Below are positions 44,247-54,770 of a stretch of DNA of 64,000 bases, one piece after another. Position numbers and translations under genes: made by a program. The notes under the pieces are model-generated. The model was not told the origin of the DNA. It was given only the letters and a program-made list of their open reading frames with translations, and ran no database searches. Each line of letters opens with the position of its first letter. Position 1 is the stretch's first letter. Origin of the DNA: Thalassoroseus pseudoceratinae (GTDB lineage Bacteria > Planctomycetota > Planctomycetia > Planctomycetales > Planctomycetaceae); NCBI RefSeq assembly GCF_011634775.1, contig NZ_JAALXT010000005.1, positions 620,001 through 684,000 on the forward strand. Direction: 5' to 3'.

Positions 44247-47200
44247 TTATTCGATGATTTCTCGATGGACGATTAGCTTTCGGTAATTGAACCCTTGTGG
44301 GTTGTTGCCATTCCGATTGCCCCAGAACGCGAAGGTCGGTGGCAGATCGTGCATGGACGGATCGTAGTCCTCGAACCGCAAGTCGAAGTTTGCCGGCCGC
44401 AGCTCACCAAACGCCTTGCTACGGTCGACCACGTAGAAGTCACGATACGCCGGAGAATCCGATAGCTTCCCGCCAACCTGCTGCAGCGTGTACGTTTCGC
44501 TACCAACAGTCACGTCGGTCTCAACCACTTCAAAGAAGTCCACCTGCACAAAGACAAAGAACGCATTCGTTCGCGTTGTCGAGTTATTCAGCAACTTCGA
44601 GAACAACCGATACTGTTGATTCGCATCGGCATTTGAGGAATCTCGCAGCTCGAACAATCGTCGTCGGTTGGATACCGAGACACCATTCGCCACATCGAGT
44701 GGCAATTCGCGGAGAACGGTGTGATCGAGGCTGTCGAGACCATCAGAGGTGAACGTCAGTGGACGGAACGGCTTCGCTGATGGAGACCCCGGCAAGATCG
44801 CGGCCAAATTGTCCGTAATCGCTCCCGCTGAGACTAAGTCGAGCCCATCGCGTGATTGAAGGAACTCACTCCACCAATCCCGTCCTGTCGTCGAAAATTC
44901 CTGACTATCCGGCATGTAACGGATGGGGCTGCCATAATCGGTATAGGGCACACCATCTCGGATCGGTGTCATGGTGCTGAACGCCGATGAGTCGTCGATC
45001 AACCCTGCCAACGATGCCGGATAACGAATGCCGTTGAGGTTCATCAAACCTGGTTCCCGGATTTCCCCTTCGCGGGAGATCACCGAGGGCCGTTCGAAGA
45101 ACTCAAGCAAACGGTACCAACGGTTATCGAATTTGACGGGAATGTCGCCATCGACGCCCGCATTTCGTTCGTCTTCTTCGTCAGTTTCACTATCCCCGTC
45201 GTCATCCATCCCCGCGAACCCCGGGAAACCATCGCTTCCCCGACCGCCGGGAATCAGCGGACGCACGAACTTAGCGACTCCCGCCGTATTCACACCATTG
45301 CCGAACCCGTTACTCTCATCGAGTTTGGCGGTCAAATCTTCTGGGCCGTACAACGGAACCTGCAACAACTCGCTGACGGAATAGAAGTCTCGGTCACCAT
45401 GTGGCTGCCAAAGCGTATAGTTGCTGTTCTGGTTGTCGCGACCAAGAGTGTTGAGACGGAACAGTTGATAGTTTGCAGTCTTATATGAATCGAAGTCCAT
45501 GTCGTCACTATAGGTTTCTGCCATGCCGTCGTGATCGAGGTCGACGTCCATCTCATCGAAAGCCCCAGCGGGATTGGGAATACCCGCGTACCGTTCGACC
45601 GCGTTTCGATCGAGACGCTGAGTCCGCTCACGACTTTCGATTTTGTCTTTGAGCAACCGGGCTTTGATTTCCCAGCCGTTCTTGTCATTTTCCGTGAGAC
45701 GCAAATCACCAACACCTTCACCATTCGGATTCAGCGTGAGCACGTCGACATCGATCCATGGGTTGTCACGGTTGTAGTCGTCGGCTCCATCGTTGGGGTC
45801 GACTGTCGTGGGAACGTTCCGCCCCGGATGCAATCGACGTCGCAAGGTGAACCGCACTTGAGGCATGACGGTTGTCCCGGCATTCAAGTCATCCAGGAAC
45901 TGGTCGCTGACAGCCCCATCAAGATCGTACTTGCCGGGGTTCGTGATCAAGTCGATCTGCGGAAAACCAGTCCCGGCCGGAGCCAAAACTCTCATGTTTG
46001 GCATGGGCATCATGGAATCATCGTAATCGAGATCCGCCATGAAGCGACTATCGGCCAAGTCCGTCCCGGTCGTGGTTCCGGATGACATGATCAAGAAGGA
46101 ACCACCACCCGTGACGGGCGATGAGGTACTTCCCGGGTTGGCAAGCAACGTTAACGTTCGCGTGTCGGTGACGACGCTGGATGCGTCGATCGTTTCCATC
46201 TGCACTTGCCAGTCGCGATTCAGGCTAACCGAATAGGGAGCGGCATTGAGAAGTTCCAGATAGGTGAAGTAGTAACGATGGTTCTCATCGTGTCGGGTAG
46301 CCACCAGGTCTTGGTCGCCCATGTTGTCCATGTTCGTATCGACGTATTCGGTCCGGAAAGCCAAGCCTTCCGCCAAAGTCAGTTCTTGCGTCTCTACACC
46401 GTAGACAACACCGCGGTCGGCGGTTGGGTGTGAATCCTGGAAGGCACCACTTGCAAGGAAGGTTTCCGTGCCTTGGTCATCGTATTGATACGCACCATCC
46501 GTCACGTCGTAAGGATCGTCGTCCAGGTTCCAACCATCGGAGAGGTCTTTATCGTATTCGAACTTTTCGATCACGTTATCCGGGTCGAGCCGTTCTACCA
46601 CATTGATGGCGAACTGCGCCATTTCGTGAAGTTGATCATCATTGTAGAGCTGGCGTCGGGATTTAATTTCATAGTCATCGACCGTGCCATCACCATCCAA
46701 GTCGACTTGGTTCGTGAGGTCGCCAAGCACTGTGTTTGGCGTCGCGACATAGTCGATGTCTTGACCACCACAGAAGGTGTAGAGCAGCACGTAAATATCA
46801 CGAGCAAGCAATTGACGATCGTAGCGTGCCCAACGCTCTCGGCTGGCATTCGTCGACAAACTCGAAAGCGGTGGTCGCCAACCTGGATTCGTCCCCCGTT
46901 CGACAGGAACGACGACCGCATCTCCCGGATTCGACGGGTGAGGAGTCAAACCACGCGAGTACCCCACAAGTTGATTGTTGAGCTCTCCAAAGCAAGTCAC
47001 ACCATTGAGGTTCAACGATCGTTGCTGACGCGACTCGGTCGCAACCGGGTCCAAATTTTTCGGGAACGCTGAACCATTGTGATTGGTCGGCAGCACCTTC
47101 AAACTCTGACGTAATGCTAACCGGAACGGTTCAGCCTTGTTATAGTTTGTCGGCCAGTTCGTTGGATCAGTAGCTGTCACAAAATAAGGCGGGAACTCCA

Positions 47201-49604
47201 GATCACCATAGAAGTCAGGCTTGAACTCCTCTGATCGCTCGGCGGAGTTGCTCGTCAACGTTCGGTCAGAGTTGATACCGAAACTCTTCATATCCCAACC
47301 GAGCGTGGTGAATCGTTTGCGGATTTGCTCGGCGATTTCGCCGTTGGTCCCCACGTCGCGAAGGTTATACGACATCAACTCACCCACACGGGAATTGATG
47401 CTGTAGTTCTGAATGTCTTCCTTGCTCATCTGCAAGAAGAGGTTATCCGAAAGCGGCAGAATGTCATCCATCGGATTCGCCGAATCATGATCGACATTGA
47501 CTTCAAACGCTTCGTCGATCAACGGATTGGCAGAAGGCGGTTTGATTTCGTTCTGCATCAACGAGGTGTTGAAGACATTCGCATCCCAACCCACATAGCC
47601 CAGCGGCGTGGGATAACTATCGAACTGCTGCCAGCGGCCGGACGTGGTCGAAAACGTTCGCGTTTGTCGTCCGTTGTTTGCGGAGCCGGTCCCTAAGAAG
47701 TCCAGCGGTTGCGAGTAAACATAGTACCGGTTGTAGCTACCGGCAGCTTGCAACGGATTGGTGAAAGGATTGTACTCGCCGAGAAATTGGTTGTAGTTGT
47801 CGTCGGCTCCTGTGACACCCGGTTTCGGAAATGCTCCCGCTCCCAGATTGTTTCGGCGGGGAGACGTGCCGGCTGCATTGAGCAGGTATTGATCTTCCCC
47901 ATAGACACCGGCGTACTCGTCGATCACATCAGTATCCCGATCACCATAGACGAGTTTCCCCACTCGCGACATGAACCATTCCATGTTCGCGATTTCCCCG
48001 GTCGTCGGTGGAATGGCCGAGAAGTCGCGACCGAAGAAGTGAGCGTGTTGATCGAGTTTCGCCAGTTCGGTGGCGTTCGTCGGTTCCGGTCCGAGCAGAC
48101 CCCACATCGGATTGATTTCGGTCGCGGTTGCTCCCAGGTTTGACGTATGGAGTAGTTCGTTGATCGAAATCGTGTTATCAAAAGTCGGGCCTTGATCACC
48201 AAAGACATCCACTTCGCCGTCACCACTGTTGTCGGCTCGGAACGCAGGGAAGCGGTTGATATTGCCCTGGGCAATCAAGTTCAAAAGACCGTCGGCATCG
48301 TAGATCGTGACGGCGAACATCGGGATGTATTTCGTCCCCGAACCATCCGTTTTGACTTGGACCGGGAAGTCCAAATCGAGATAGACAGCTTCTTTAACGC
48401 CGTCACCATCGGGGTCGGCATCGTATTTCACGAATTCCCGAGCTTCCCAAGTGACGTTGCCATCGGTGACGGTATCACCAATCGTCTGATAATTTTCCCA
48501 GATCGGTTCCGAACTCCCGCTGTCACCCGAAGCTTGGGCGACATACACGAGGTTGTCCATCTTCGGAAAATTCTCATCATGCGGCATCGTGGCGGGTGTG
48601 TATCCGGCGGACGGAAAAATCATATCACCGGGTTGATAGGTAAAGTTATCTTTCCATCGCCCCACGGGACCGTCCCAATATCCTTGGTAACCTTCCGGAT
48701 CGCCCAAAGGAAATGGTCCATTGGCAAATGTCACGCCCGTTTGTGGATACCGTTCGCCGAGCACCGTTCCATCGGGAGCAATGTGCATGTGCTGGGCTTG
48801 CGGACGCATCACTCGTTTTTGCCAATTCGTAGTGCTCGTCGCCCAATCGTTCACGGCACTTCCACCGCTTCGCAGATACTGCGGACGGTGATACGAGGGA
48901 ATAATCACTTTGGCCGGCAAGTTAGTCGCATCGAGACCGTACCCATTGAACCCGATTGCCACGTTGTTGATGTCCGGATACGAATACGGAACGTCCGGCA
49001 TCGGAAAGGTCATGCGGCTATTCGCATGGTCCCAATAGGTCGTCAGTGGAATATCGGCTGTGCCGGCGTCGAAGTCTTCGTATCGTCCGATCAAATCGCC
49101 AGCCATCGCGGAACCATCAGCCACGTAGGCACCGGCTTGAGCGGCGGGTGAGTCGTTGAATTCCAGCAACGCGACGCTACCGTCATCAACGCCGTCGAAA
49201 TCTTGGTCGACGATCATCACGCCACTATTGTCGACCGTGACGTTGATCCCACTTCCGCTGAAGGGGTGCACGTCTTGACCGAAGGCGGTGGTCATCAACG
49301 CATGACGTCCGCCCCACAGAGCACTGTTCGGGAGATCGACAGGCCCACCGTTGATGATCTGCTCCATCGCCCAGTTGAAGTAGATATCGCGACTGACACC
49401 ACTGCTCGTCACATGCTGGGCGGCGTTGAAGTATTCCGCGTTGCCTTGCTCCTGACGGGCGAAGGTATAGAACGCAAAACCTAAGAGCATCAAGAGACCA
49501 AGCAGGCCCATGACGACCACTAACACGGTTCCCCGCCGGTTCTCACCACCGGGTGGCCGTTTGTGCGATTGGTTCGCACGCATGTGCTGTTTCTTCATTG
49601 TCAT
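44247..49604 (-). CDS. Giant GspK/PilX-like protein of the pseudopilin operon
   Basis: A 1785-residue protein. Start ATG at 49604 with AAGGAATC upstream. After a basic leader (KRPPGGENRRGT) comes one hydrophobic helix (VLVVVMGLLGLLMLLGFAFYTFARQEQ) without the usual Glu at position five, as in GspK or PilX tip pilins. The rest is an exported region with many DxDxDG loops: DFDGVDDG, DPDGDGVKE, DLDGDGTVDD, DLDHDGMAE, DDDGDSETDE, which look like calcium sites. GspK is normally ~330 residues, so this one is about five times larger. It is the last gene of the minus-strand operon, right before the terminator. Likely a tip or adhesin subunit; the large domain is of unknown family. Confidence 0.8.
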   Translation of the reverse strand: MTMKKQHMRANQSHKRPPGGENRRGTVLVVVMGLLGLLMLLGFAFYTFARQEQGNAEYFNAAQHVTSSGVSRDIYFNWAMEQIINGGPVDLPNSALWGGRHALMTTAFGQDVHPFSGSGINVTVDNSGVMIVDQDFDGVDDGSVALLEFNDSPAAQAGAYVADGSAMAGDLIGRYEDFDAGTADIPLTTYWDHANSRMTFPMPDVPYSYPDINNVAIGFNGYGLDATNLPAKVIIPSYHRPQYLRSGGSAVNDWATSTTNWQKRVMRPQAQHMHIAPDGTVLGERYPQTGVTFANGPFPLGDPEGYQGYWDGPVGRWKDNFTYQPGDMIFPSAGYTPATMPHDENFPKMDNLVYVAQASGDSGSSEPIWENYQTIGDTVTDGNVTWEAREFVKYDADPDGDGVKEAVYLDLDFPVQVKTDGSGTKYIPMFAVTIYDADGLLNLIAQGNINRFPAFRADNSGDGEVDVFGDQGPTFDNTISINELLHTSNLGATATEINPMWGLLGPEPTNATELAKLDQHAHFFGRDFSAIPPTTGEIANMEWFMSRVGKLVYGDRDTDVIDEYAGVYGEDQYLLNAAGTSPRRNNLGAGAFPKPGVTGADDNYNQFLGEYNPFTNPLQAAGSYNRYYVYSQPLDFLGTGSANNGRQTRTFSTTSGRWQQFDSYPTPLGYVGWDANVFNTSLMQNEIKPPSANPLIDEAFEVNVDHDSANPMDDILPLSDNLFLQMSKEDIQNYSINSRVGELMSYNLRDVGTNGEIAEQIRKRFTTLGWDMKSFGINSDRTLTSNSAERSEEFKPDFYGDLEFPPYFVTATDPTNWPTNYNKAEPFRLALRQSLKVLPTNHNGSAFPKNLDPVATESRQQRSLNLNGVTCFGELNNQLVGYSRGLTPHPSNPGDAVVVPVERGTNPGWRPPLSSLSTNASRERWARYDRQLLARDIYVLLYTFCGGQDIDYVATPNTVLGDLTNQVDLDGDGTVDDYEIKSRRQLYNDDQLHEMAQFAINVVERLDPDNVIEKFEYDKDLSDGWNLDDDPYDVTDGAYQYDDQGTETFLASGAFQDSHPTADRGVVYGVETQELTLAEGLAFRTEYVDTNMDNMGDQDLVATRHDENHRYYFTYLELLNAAPYSVSLNRDWQVQMETIDASSVVTDTRTLTLLANPGSTSSPVTGGGSFLIMSSGTTTGTDLADSRFMADLDYDDSMMPMPNMRVLAPAGTGFPQIDLITNPGKYDLDGAVSDQFLDDLNAGTTVMPQVRFTLRRRLHPGRNVPTTVDPNDGADDYNRDNPWIDVDVLTLNPNGEGVGDLRLTENDKNGWEIKARLLKDKIESRERTQRLDRNAVERYAGIPNPAGAFDEMDVDLDHDGMAETYSDDMDFDSYKTANYQLFRLNTLGRDNQNSNYTLWQPHGDRDFYSVSELLQVPLYGPEDLTAKLDESNGFGNGVNTAGVAKFVRPLIPGGRGSDGFPGFAGMDDDGDSETDEEDERNAGVDGDIPVKFDNRWYRLLEFFERPSVISREGEIREPGLMNLNGIRYPASLAGLIDDSSAFSTMTPIRDGVPYTDYGSPIRYMPDSQEFSTTGRDWWSEFLQSRDGLDLVSAGAITDNLAAILPGSPSAKPFRPLTFTSDGLDSLDHTVLRELPLDVANGVSVSNRRRLFELRDSSNADANQQYRLFSKLLNNSTTRTNAFFVFVQVDFFEVVETDVTVGSETYTLQQVGGKLSDSPAYRDFYVVDRSKAFGELRPANFDLRFEDYDPSMHDLPPTFAFWGNRNGNNPQGFNYRKLIVHREIIE

Positions 49605-49695
49605 GATTCCTTCATGAAAGGCTAGCCGTGGCCCAACCGGCCTTCAAACAGGGATTGTCTTCAACGTCGGGTGATTGATCTCAGACGCTGCTTCG

Positions 49696-51261
49696 CTAAG
49701 GAGCGAGTGACTGCACAATCGTGAGTTGTCGGAGTTGATCGCTCGAAATGTCGTGCAACAGAATTGTAATTTGAATGGCCGTCAAAGGCCGATCCTGTCC
49801 GTTTCCGTCTCGTAAACTAAACGGCGGCGGATCGTCTTCAGAATCGCCATCTAAGTCGATTTGAGGAGCCGGGTGCCAAGTATCGAATGTGCGATTGTTG
49901 TAGAGAGACGCATCTGTTGGGTCCGTCGGACGACGATCCCCGAACAACAGGTTTGCATTCGTATTCTGTGCGAGCAATCCTTGAAATGCCGAGTGACCGA
50001 CATTCACGAACATCGCCGTCGTATCAAGGACGCCGTTGTTGTTGGCATCTTCGCCCGTGCTGAGTGCTCCGTCACTGTTGGCGTCTTCGTTGTAGAGTGG
50101 GTCCCAAACTTTGACATCGAACGCGAACACATTCGACATCAGGATGTCTTCGGCCCGTCGTGTTCCACCAGCCGCCGATTGCCAACCACTGGAATTGAAT
50201 TCGACGATTCCATCATTCCCCACACGAATGCTCGTGTTGAGAACATCCCAGTCGTCCGTTCCCATCGGGTTGCCGAATGTCGGAACTGAGTAGGGATACG
50301 TGAAGCCGGTTGAGTTGTTGAGCCGGTAGGATGTTTCTTCCATGGTGTAACGGCCGATGAACACGCCCGGGCTGGTCGTGCCTACATATTCTTGAGGCAA
50401 CCCCGTGGCATGATTGAAGCCAAACCGATACGCCGGCTTGCCCAAAGGGAAGAAACCGGCGGCGGTGGTGTTGTTCAGAGAACTGCTCCCGTGCAACAAC
50501 ATTTGTGCCGGAGAAATCGCCGTATTGCGAAACGCGGAGTAATCGAAGTCCCGCCAAAATACCGGCGGGGTTAAGTTGCCATATTGGAACGGCTCGGCCG
50601 GTGCGGGGTCGAAGAACTCTTCGGCGTCCGCTGGATCGTTTGTGGATGGTGAGTTCTCCGGCTGTTTTTCGACGCTGGAGTCGGGATCGATCAACATCAT
50701 TCGACGGTACAAAATTCCGTTTCGCAGGAAGTAACAGACTTCCGCCTGATGCGACACGCCCGCCCCGTTGAACAACCCGTCCGAATAATCCGGTTGATTG
50801 CGATCCGGGAATGTACTCGGATCGTTGTCCATATCTTCGTTGTCATCCAGTTGGAGTGCTTGGCCGTAGAATGGGTCATCGGAGTTCGGGTCGACTTCGA
50901 TTGTGAATTGCAACACGTCGTCCGAGTCGTTGGCAGGGTCATTCTCACTGATATAGAAGTAACCACGTCGTTCGCCAAAGTCGGCCTTGTCGTTGTCCGG
51001 AGGATCGCCTTCGCCAACGGTGAAGGGCAGCACCTTGCGGAAGGTGCGATTCTGAAGATCGTTTTGAATGATCGTCGTCAGCGTTCGAGCACGTTGATCG
51101 TTCTCGGCTAGTCCTTTCATCTCGCCCATGGTGGCGGTCGCGATGGAGAAGATCTGAGCAAACAAGAACATAATCAACACGACCAAGGAGGCCGCCACCA
51201 TCAGCTCCACCAACGTGAAGCCTTGGCGATTCGCGGAGTTCTTGAAGCGTCGAGAATTCAT
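49696..51261 (-). CDS. Prepilin-like protein (PulJ/GspJ-type)
   Basis: 521 residues from the ATG at 51261; a longer frame from 51330 would add 23 residues before the leader. Prepilin signal: RQGFTLVELMVAASLVVLIMFLFAQIFSIATATM, with Glu at +5. The mature part has IIQNDLQNRTF, typical of PulJ/GspJ minor pseudopilins, and an EF-hand-like tandem (NEDANSDGALSTGEDANNNGVLDTT). It ends LTAIQITILLHDISSDQLRQLTIVQSLAP, matching the RxxxVxIxL strand of GspJ relatives. It is longer than ordinary GspJ (~200) because of inserted loops. It lies between the GspI-like and giant GspK-like genes, the gspI-J-K order of T2SS operons. Confidence 0.82.
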   Translation of the reverse strand: MNSRRFKNSANRQGFTLVELMVAASLVVLIMFLFAQIFSIATATMGEMKGLAENDQRARTLTTIIQNDLQNRTFRKVLPFTVGEGDPPDNDKADFGERRGYFYISENDPANDSDDVLQFTIEVDPNSDDPFYGQALQLDDNEDMDNDPSTFPDRNQPDYSDGLFNGAGVSHQAEVCYFLRNGILYRRMMLIDPDSSVEKQPENSPSTNDPADAEEFFDPAPAEPFQYGNLTPPVFWRDFDYSAFRNTAISPAQMLLHGSSSLNNTTAAGFFPLGKPAYRFGFNHATGLPQEYVGTTSPGVFIGRYTMEETSYRLNNSTGFTYPYSVPTFGNPMGTDDWDVLNTSIRVGNDGIVEFNSSGWQSAAGGTRRAEDILMSNVFAFDVKVWDPLYNEDANSDGALSTGEDANNNGVLDTTAMFVNVGHSAFQGLLAQNTNANLLFGDRRPTDPTDASLYNNRTFDTWHPAPQIDLDGDSEDDPPPFSLRDGNGQDRPLTAIQITILLHDISSDQLRQLTIVQSLAP

Positions 51262-51313
51262 AGGGCACCATTTGCCTGAGACATCAGTGACTTGGCGATT
51301 CAGCCGGTTGAAC

Positions 51314-52552
51314 TTAGTAAGGGAACACATCGATCACGCCCGACGGAATGATGGCATTGTCTTCAGCCGCGGGAAGTTTGACCGGAACATCACTCACCGC
51401 TCGGTCTAACACGAGCGTGGCTGATGTCGCAGTCTCGGCTTGGACCTGCACGATCCGATACCACTGCCCGTTCGCCGTACTGTAGAGAAACTTGTTTTGC
51501 CCGTAGTTGGGTTTGTTAGCCGCTGCCATCCAATTGATGGTCACCACGTTGGAAGCGTTTCGGTCAGCGTTGATAAACCCGCTGGCCGCTGGCGTTGAGA
51601 TAAGCCGTTCGTCAAGCGGGTCGAAGGACCGGTTGAAGAACACAACGATGTCTGCGGAGGATACGCCGTACATATCGGTGTGAACCGTGAGCATCCACGT
51701 GTACTTTGGCGACTGGAATTCCACCCGCACACGATCGACATTGGCCGTCGTCACGCCGGTGATGGCTGGGGAAACAGTGATCGTTTTCGTGGTGTCATTG
51801 ACTGCAACAATTCGCCGCGTCACGGCTTTCGGTCCGGCATTGGGAGTCGACAAAAACAAGACTACACGGGCCAGGGGATTGCCGGTCAATGGCACCACAC
51901 TGAGATCGAGATCCGTGCTCGCGAGTTGAAGAACAGTCGATGTGCTTGCCGGTAGAATCGCGTCTTCGCCGACGGTTTCCCAGGTATCAGGCAGGGCAAC
52001 GATTTGTTCGGCTTGCAGCTGAGTCAAAATATCTGGTGCGGGACCGTTCAGGGCACTGCCGGACCAGCGACGAATCCCGAACGGTGCGGCGGAATCGTCA
52101 TCGTCGTGTCCAAATACATTCGCGGGCACACCGGCACTGATACCAACGTCGGTCCAATAGGCCCAACCCAGGGGATCGACCACATACAACCCGCGTCGGA
52201 CACGGTCGGGATTGCCATCCCCGTCGACATCCTCACCGACTTCACCGCGATCGAATATGCCGTTGCGGTTGAAGTCGTTGGAGAAGTGTTCCTTGAAATT
52301 GCCGTCGAAGTCCGGGTCGGCTAACAACCGCGGATCGGACTGCACGCGGGCTCGGGCGTTGACGCAGAGAATCGCGGCCCGTGTGAGGTGCGAAGCTCGC
52401 ACACTTTTCAGGACCGACAACGGAAACATCGTTGCCACCGCGACGACGCCGATGCCCATCACCAGAATCGCCATGAGCACTTCGGTCAACGTCACCCCAC
52501 GACGCTTGTGCGGGGAGGGTGGTATGGAATGGTGTTGCATCGGTTTTCTCAT
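51314..52552 (-). CDS. Prepilin-like protein (PilV/GspI-type)
   Basis: A 412-residue protein whose ATG overlaps the upstream stop by four bases (ATGA), so translation is probably coupled. Prepilin signal: RRGVTLTEVLMAILVMGIGVVAVATMFPLSVLKSVRAS, with Glu at +5, matching PilV/GspI proteins. The body has a pair of DxDxDG loops (NDFNRNGIFDRGEVGEDVDGDGNPD) and a segment, YTWMLTVHTDMYG, that recalls planctomycete PilV-like proteins. There is no other family that I recognise. It is the third gene after gspG- and gspH-like genes. Confidence 0.82.
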   Translation of the reverse strand: MRKPMQHHSIPPSPHKRRGVTLTEVLMAILVMGIGVVAVATMFPLSVLKSVRASHLTRAAILCVNARARVQSDPRLLADPDFDGNFKEHFSNDFNRNGIFDRGEVGEDVDGDGNPDRVRRGLYVVDPLGWAYWTDVGISAGVPANVFGHDDDDSAAPFGIRRWSGSALNGPAPDILTQLQAEQIVALPDTWETVGEDAILPASTSTVLQLASTDLDLSVVPLTGNPLARVVLFLSTPNAGPKAVTRRIVAVNDTTKTITVSPAITGVTTANVDRVRVEFQSPKYTWMLTVHTDMYGVSSADIVVFFNRSFDPLDERLISTPAASGFINADRNASNVVTINWMAAANKPNYGQNKFLYSTANGQWYRIVQVQAETATSATLVLDRAVSDVPVKLPAAEDNAIIPSGVIDVFPY

Positions 52553-53616
52553 TGAGCCACCTCGCCGGTCTCAGCAAAGCGAAACGTATCGGTTGGGTGA
52601 ACGGGATGCGAGGAGATATGCCCGGTGCGTGTGAACAAGGTCACAATCAATTCATCGCCCTCACGGTTGGGATCGCTAAGAACCCGGCCGTTCTCCACGT
52701 CGGCCACATCCCGGAGAACGAAATGTATCAATCCGCTGGCCGCCGCCGGTCCGGTCACAACCCCGCGAGGCGAGAACATGACGTCCAACGGTGGCGAAAG
52801 CGTATACTGCGGTTGCGGCAGCGGAGGCGGTGATGCTTGTGGCTTCAACCACGCGGAAGGCAACTTCGTGTCGGTCGCGTATCCATCGCCATTCGGATCC
52901 GCAGAGACTGTCAAGTCGATGACAATGTTCGACCCCAACGCCACCGGTTCCTGATTCGCCATGATCGACGGACCAACTTGCAACTGCACAAAGAACTCGT
53001 CGCCCGTCATTCCGCTAGACCACGTTGGCGTTTCGTTCAACTCGATCTCACCGGTCGGAATACCACTGCCATTCACGATCACATTCGAGATCCGCAGTCG
53101 CTGTGGTTTTCGGCCTTTCATATCGTCGTAGTCGGAGGTGCTTGGTTCGTAGACTAAGATTTCCAAACCTGTATACAACTGCCCTCGCAACGCCAGGTTG
53201 AGCCAACTTTGCCCGTAGTTTTCGGACTCATTGTTTTCCCAGAACGACGAAGAATTTAATCTCATCTTCCCACGCACCGCGGGTGAGCTTTCGACGAACA
53301 CCATGGCATTGACTTGGGGTCTCGTGCCGCCGCCATTGCCGGCGTTTTGGTCCACGAGAAAGCGGACCCCCACATTGGGTTGCGAGCCCTCACGGCCTTC
53401 TTCGGCCCAACGTCGCCCGGACAAGATGGCACGATCGCGTGCCCCTTCCAAGTACGACTGAATTTGCCGTGCCGAGGAGCGAATCCGATCGCTATCGGCG
53501 GCGGTGTTGTAGATGGACAAGCTCATGTAGGCGAGAATCAGCAAAATGCCGATCACGACAAGTAATTCCACTAACGTGAAACCACTTCGCTGATTCATAG
53601 TTCGGAAACGTCTCAT
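52549..53616 (-). CDS. Prepilin-like protein (GspH/FimT-type)
   Basis: A 355-residue protein. Start ATG 53616 with AAGG upstream; ATG 53598 is an alternative. Prepilin signal: RSGFTLVELLVVIGILLILAYMSLSIYNTAADSDRIRSSARQIQSYLEGARDRAILSGRRW, typical of GspH/FimT pseudopilins (the RDRAILSGR helix). The mature domain has WGLV-like long insert of unknown function, one DPNGDGYATD loop, and ends LFTRTGHISSHPV, the final beta strand seen in GspH. It is located between two other prepilin-like genes. Larger than classical GspH (~170). Confidence 0.82.
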   Translation of the reverse strand: MRRFRTMNQRSGFTLVELLVVIGILLILAYMSLSIYNTAADSDRIRSSARQIQSYLEGARDRAILSGRRWAEEGREGSQPNVGVRFLVDQNAGNGGGTRPQVNAMVFVESSPAVRGKMRLNSSSFWENNESENYGQSWLNLALRGQLYTGLEILVYEPSTSDYDDMKGRKPQRLRISNVIVNGSGIPTGEIELNETPTWSSGMTGDEFFVQLQVGPSIMANQEPVALGSNIVIDLTVSADPNGDGYATDTKLPSAWLKPQASPPPLPQPQYTLSPPLDVMFSPRGVVTGPAAASGLIHFVLRDVADVENGRVLSDPNREGDELIVTLFTRTGHISSHPVHPTDTFRFAETGEVAQ

Positions 53617-53668
53617 AGGTGCAACCTTGATTGTGCGTCGCTATCGTTGCGTGGGCGGTCAATCAATT

Positions 53669-54724
53669 CTAGATGCCTTGGTAGTTCGTAATATTGTCGT
53701 ACAGCACGTCGTAGTTGATCGTACCTGTCGAGTCGGTAATCGGTTGAGCGAGGTGCCCGAAATTGGCGGCGTCGGGTGCTTCATATAAACCGAGTTCACC
53801 ATCGGGACCCGCCGACACAACCAACGGAACTTGGTAGGTCGATGGCGTGTGAAAAGTGTTCTCGAATTCCACGAGAGCTGCATTCACTTGAGCCGCTGGC
53901 GGAGGACTTGGAATATTGTTTGGCGGGTTCACTCGAACGAGATAGTTCCGAATGAACTCCTGAAGGAACTTTCCGTTAGGATCATCAGGATCTGAGTTGA
54001 GGTTATATTTCGATAGCGACGGGAACATTGTTGTGATCAAAGTTTGATCGAGACTTGCACCATTGCCACCGGGGCGGAACAGACGAGTCGGGTTGAAATA
54101 GAACCGCAATGGTTTGCCCCAAGCATCGACAAACTCCATTCGCCCATCGCCATCCGTGTCCATGACTTCGCTGCTCGTAAACTGATCAGCTGCGTTTGTC
54201 GCCTGGAAAAACGCGATCCCATTCGTCAATGCGAAATACATCAGTTCTGAACTCAACGTTTCGGGTTGGTGCTTCGTTGTGTCCCAACCCGTATTGAAGT
54301 CGGTGTAGAGTTGAGTCGCAGGCGGGACAACAGTTTGTGATGACCCACCCGAAATCATGGTGAGAGCATTGAGGTCTAGCAGGCGTGTTGGCATGCTCTG
54401 TCGCAACGTTGCCTTCCGAAAACCAACCCGATAATCAACGAACCCGGTACTTTTGGCATCGGGAATCCGTTTGAAGCGTTCGACGTTCTTATAGACCTGG
54501 GCGTTGGAATCTTGAACGACATCAAAGCCTCGGCTGCGTTCCATGATGAGTTCATGGACTTTTGCGATGGTCGCCTTGGTCGCTGCTTCCTTGGAAGTAC
54601 CGAGCATGTTGCCGATGATGACACCAGAAATGGTAATCAAAAAGCCGATGATGCCGATGACCACCAATAGTTCAACCAAGGTAAACCCAACCGGTTGCCG
54701 ATTTGCTGTGCGATGATGTCGCAT
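53669..54724 (-). CDS. Prepilin-like protein (GspG-related)
   Basis: About 351 residues from ATG 54724; the TTG at 54745 is unlikely. Prepilin signal: QPVGFTLVELLVVIGIIGFLITISGVIIGNMLGTSKEAATKATIAKVHELIMERSR, with Glu +5. The mature domain contains MDTDGDGRMEFVDAWGKPLRFYFNP, in which DAWGxPL matches the conserved segment of GspG major pseudopilins next to a calcium loop, and a terminal QVPLVVSAGPDGELGLY, also GspG-like (SxGPDG). Thus two GspG-related genes occur (this and the next upstream one). Gap to the GspH-like gene is about 52 bp. Confidence 0.82.
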   Translation of the reverse strand: MRHHRTANRQPVGFTLVELLVVIGIIGFLITISGVIIGNMLGTSKEAATKATIAKVHELIMERSRGFDVVQDSNAQVYKNVERFKRIPDAKSTGFVDYRVGFRKATLRQSMPTRLLDLNALTMISGGSSQTVVPPATQLYTDFNTGWDTTKHQPETLSSELMYFALTNGIAFFQATNAADQFTSSEVMDTDGDGRMEFVDAWGKPLRFYFNPTRLFRPGGNGASLDQTLITTMFPSLSKYNLNSDPDDPNGKFLQEFIRNYLVRVNPPNNIPSPPPAAQVNAALVEFENTFHTPSTYQVPLVVSAGPDGELGLYEAPDAANFGHLAQPITDSTGTINYDVLYDNITNYQGI

Positions 54725-54770
54725 GAGAGTTCCGTTTCTATGCAATTGTGCGATCTGACAAGTGGCGATA

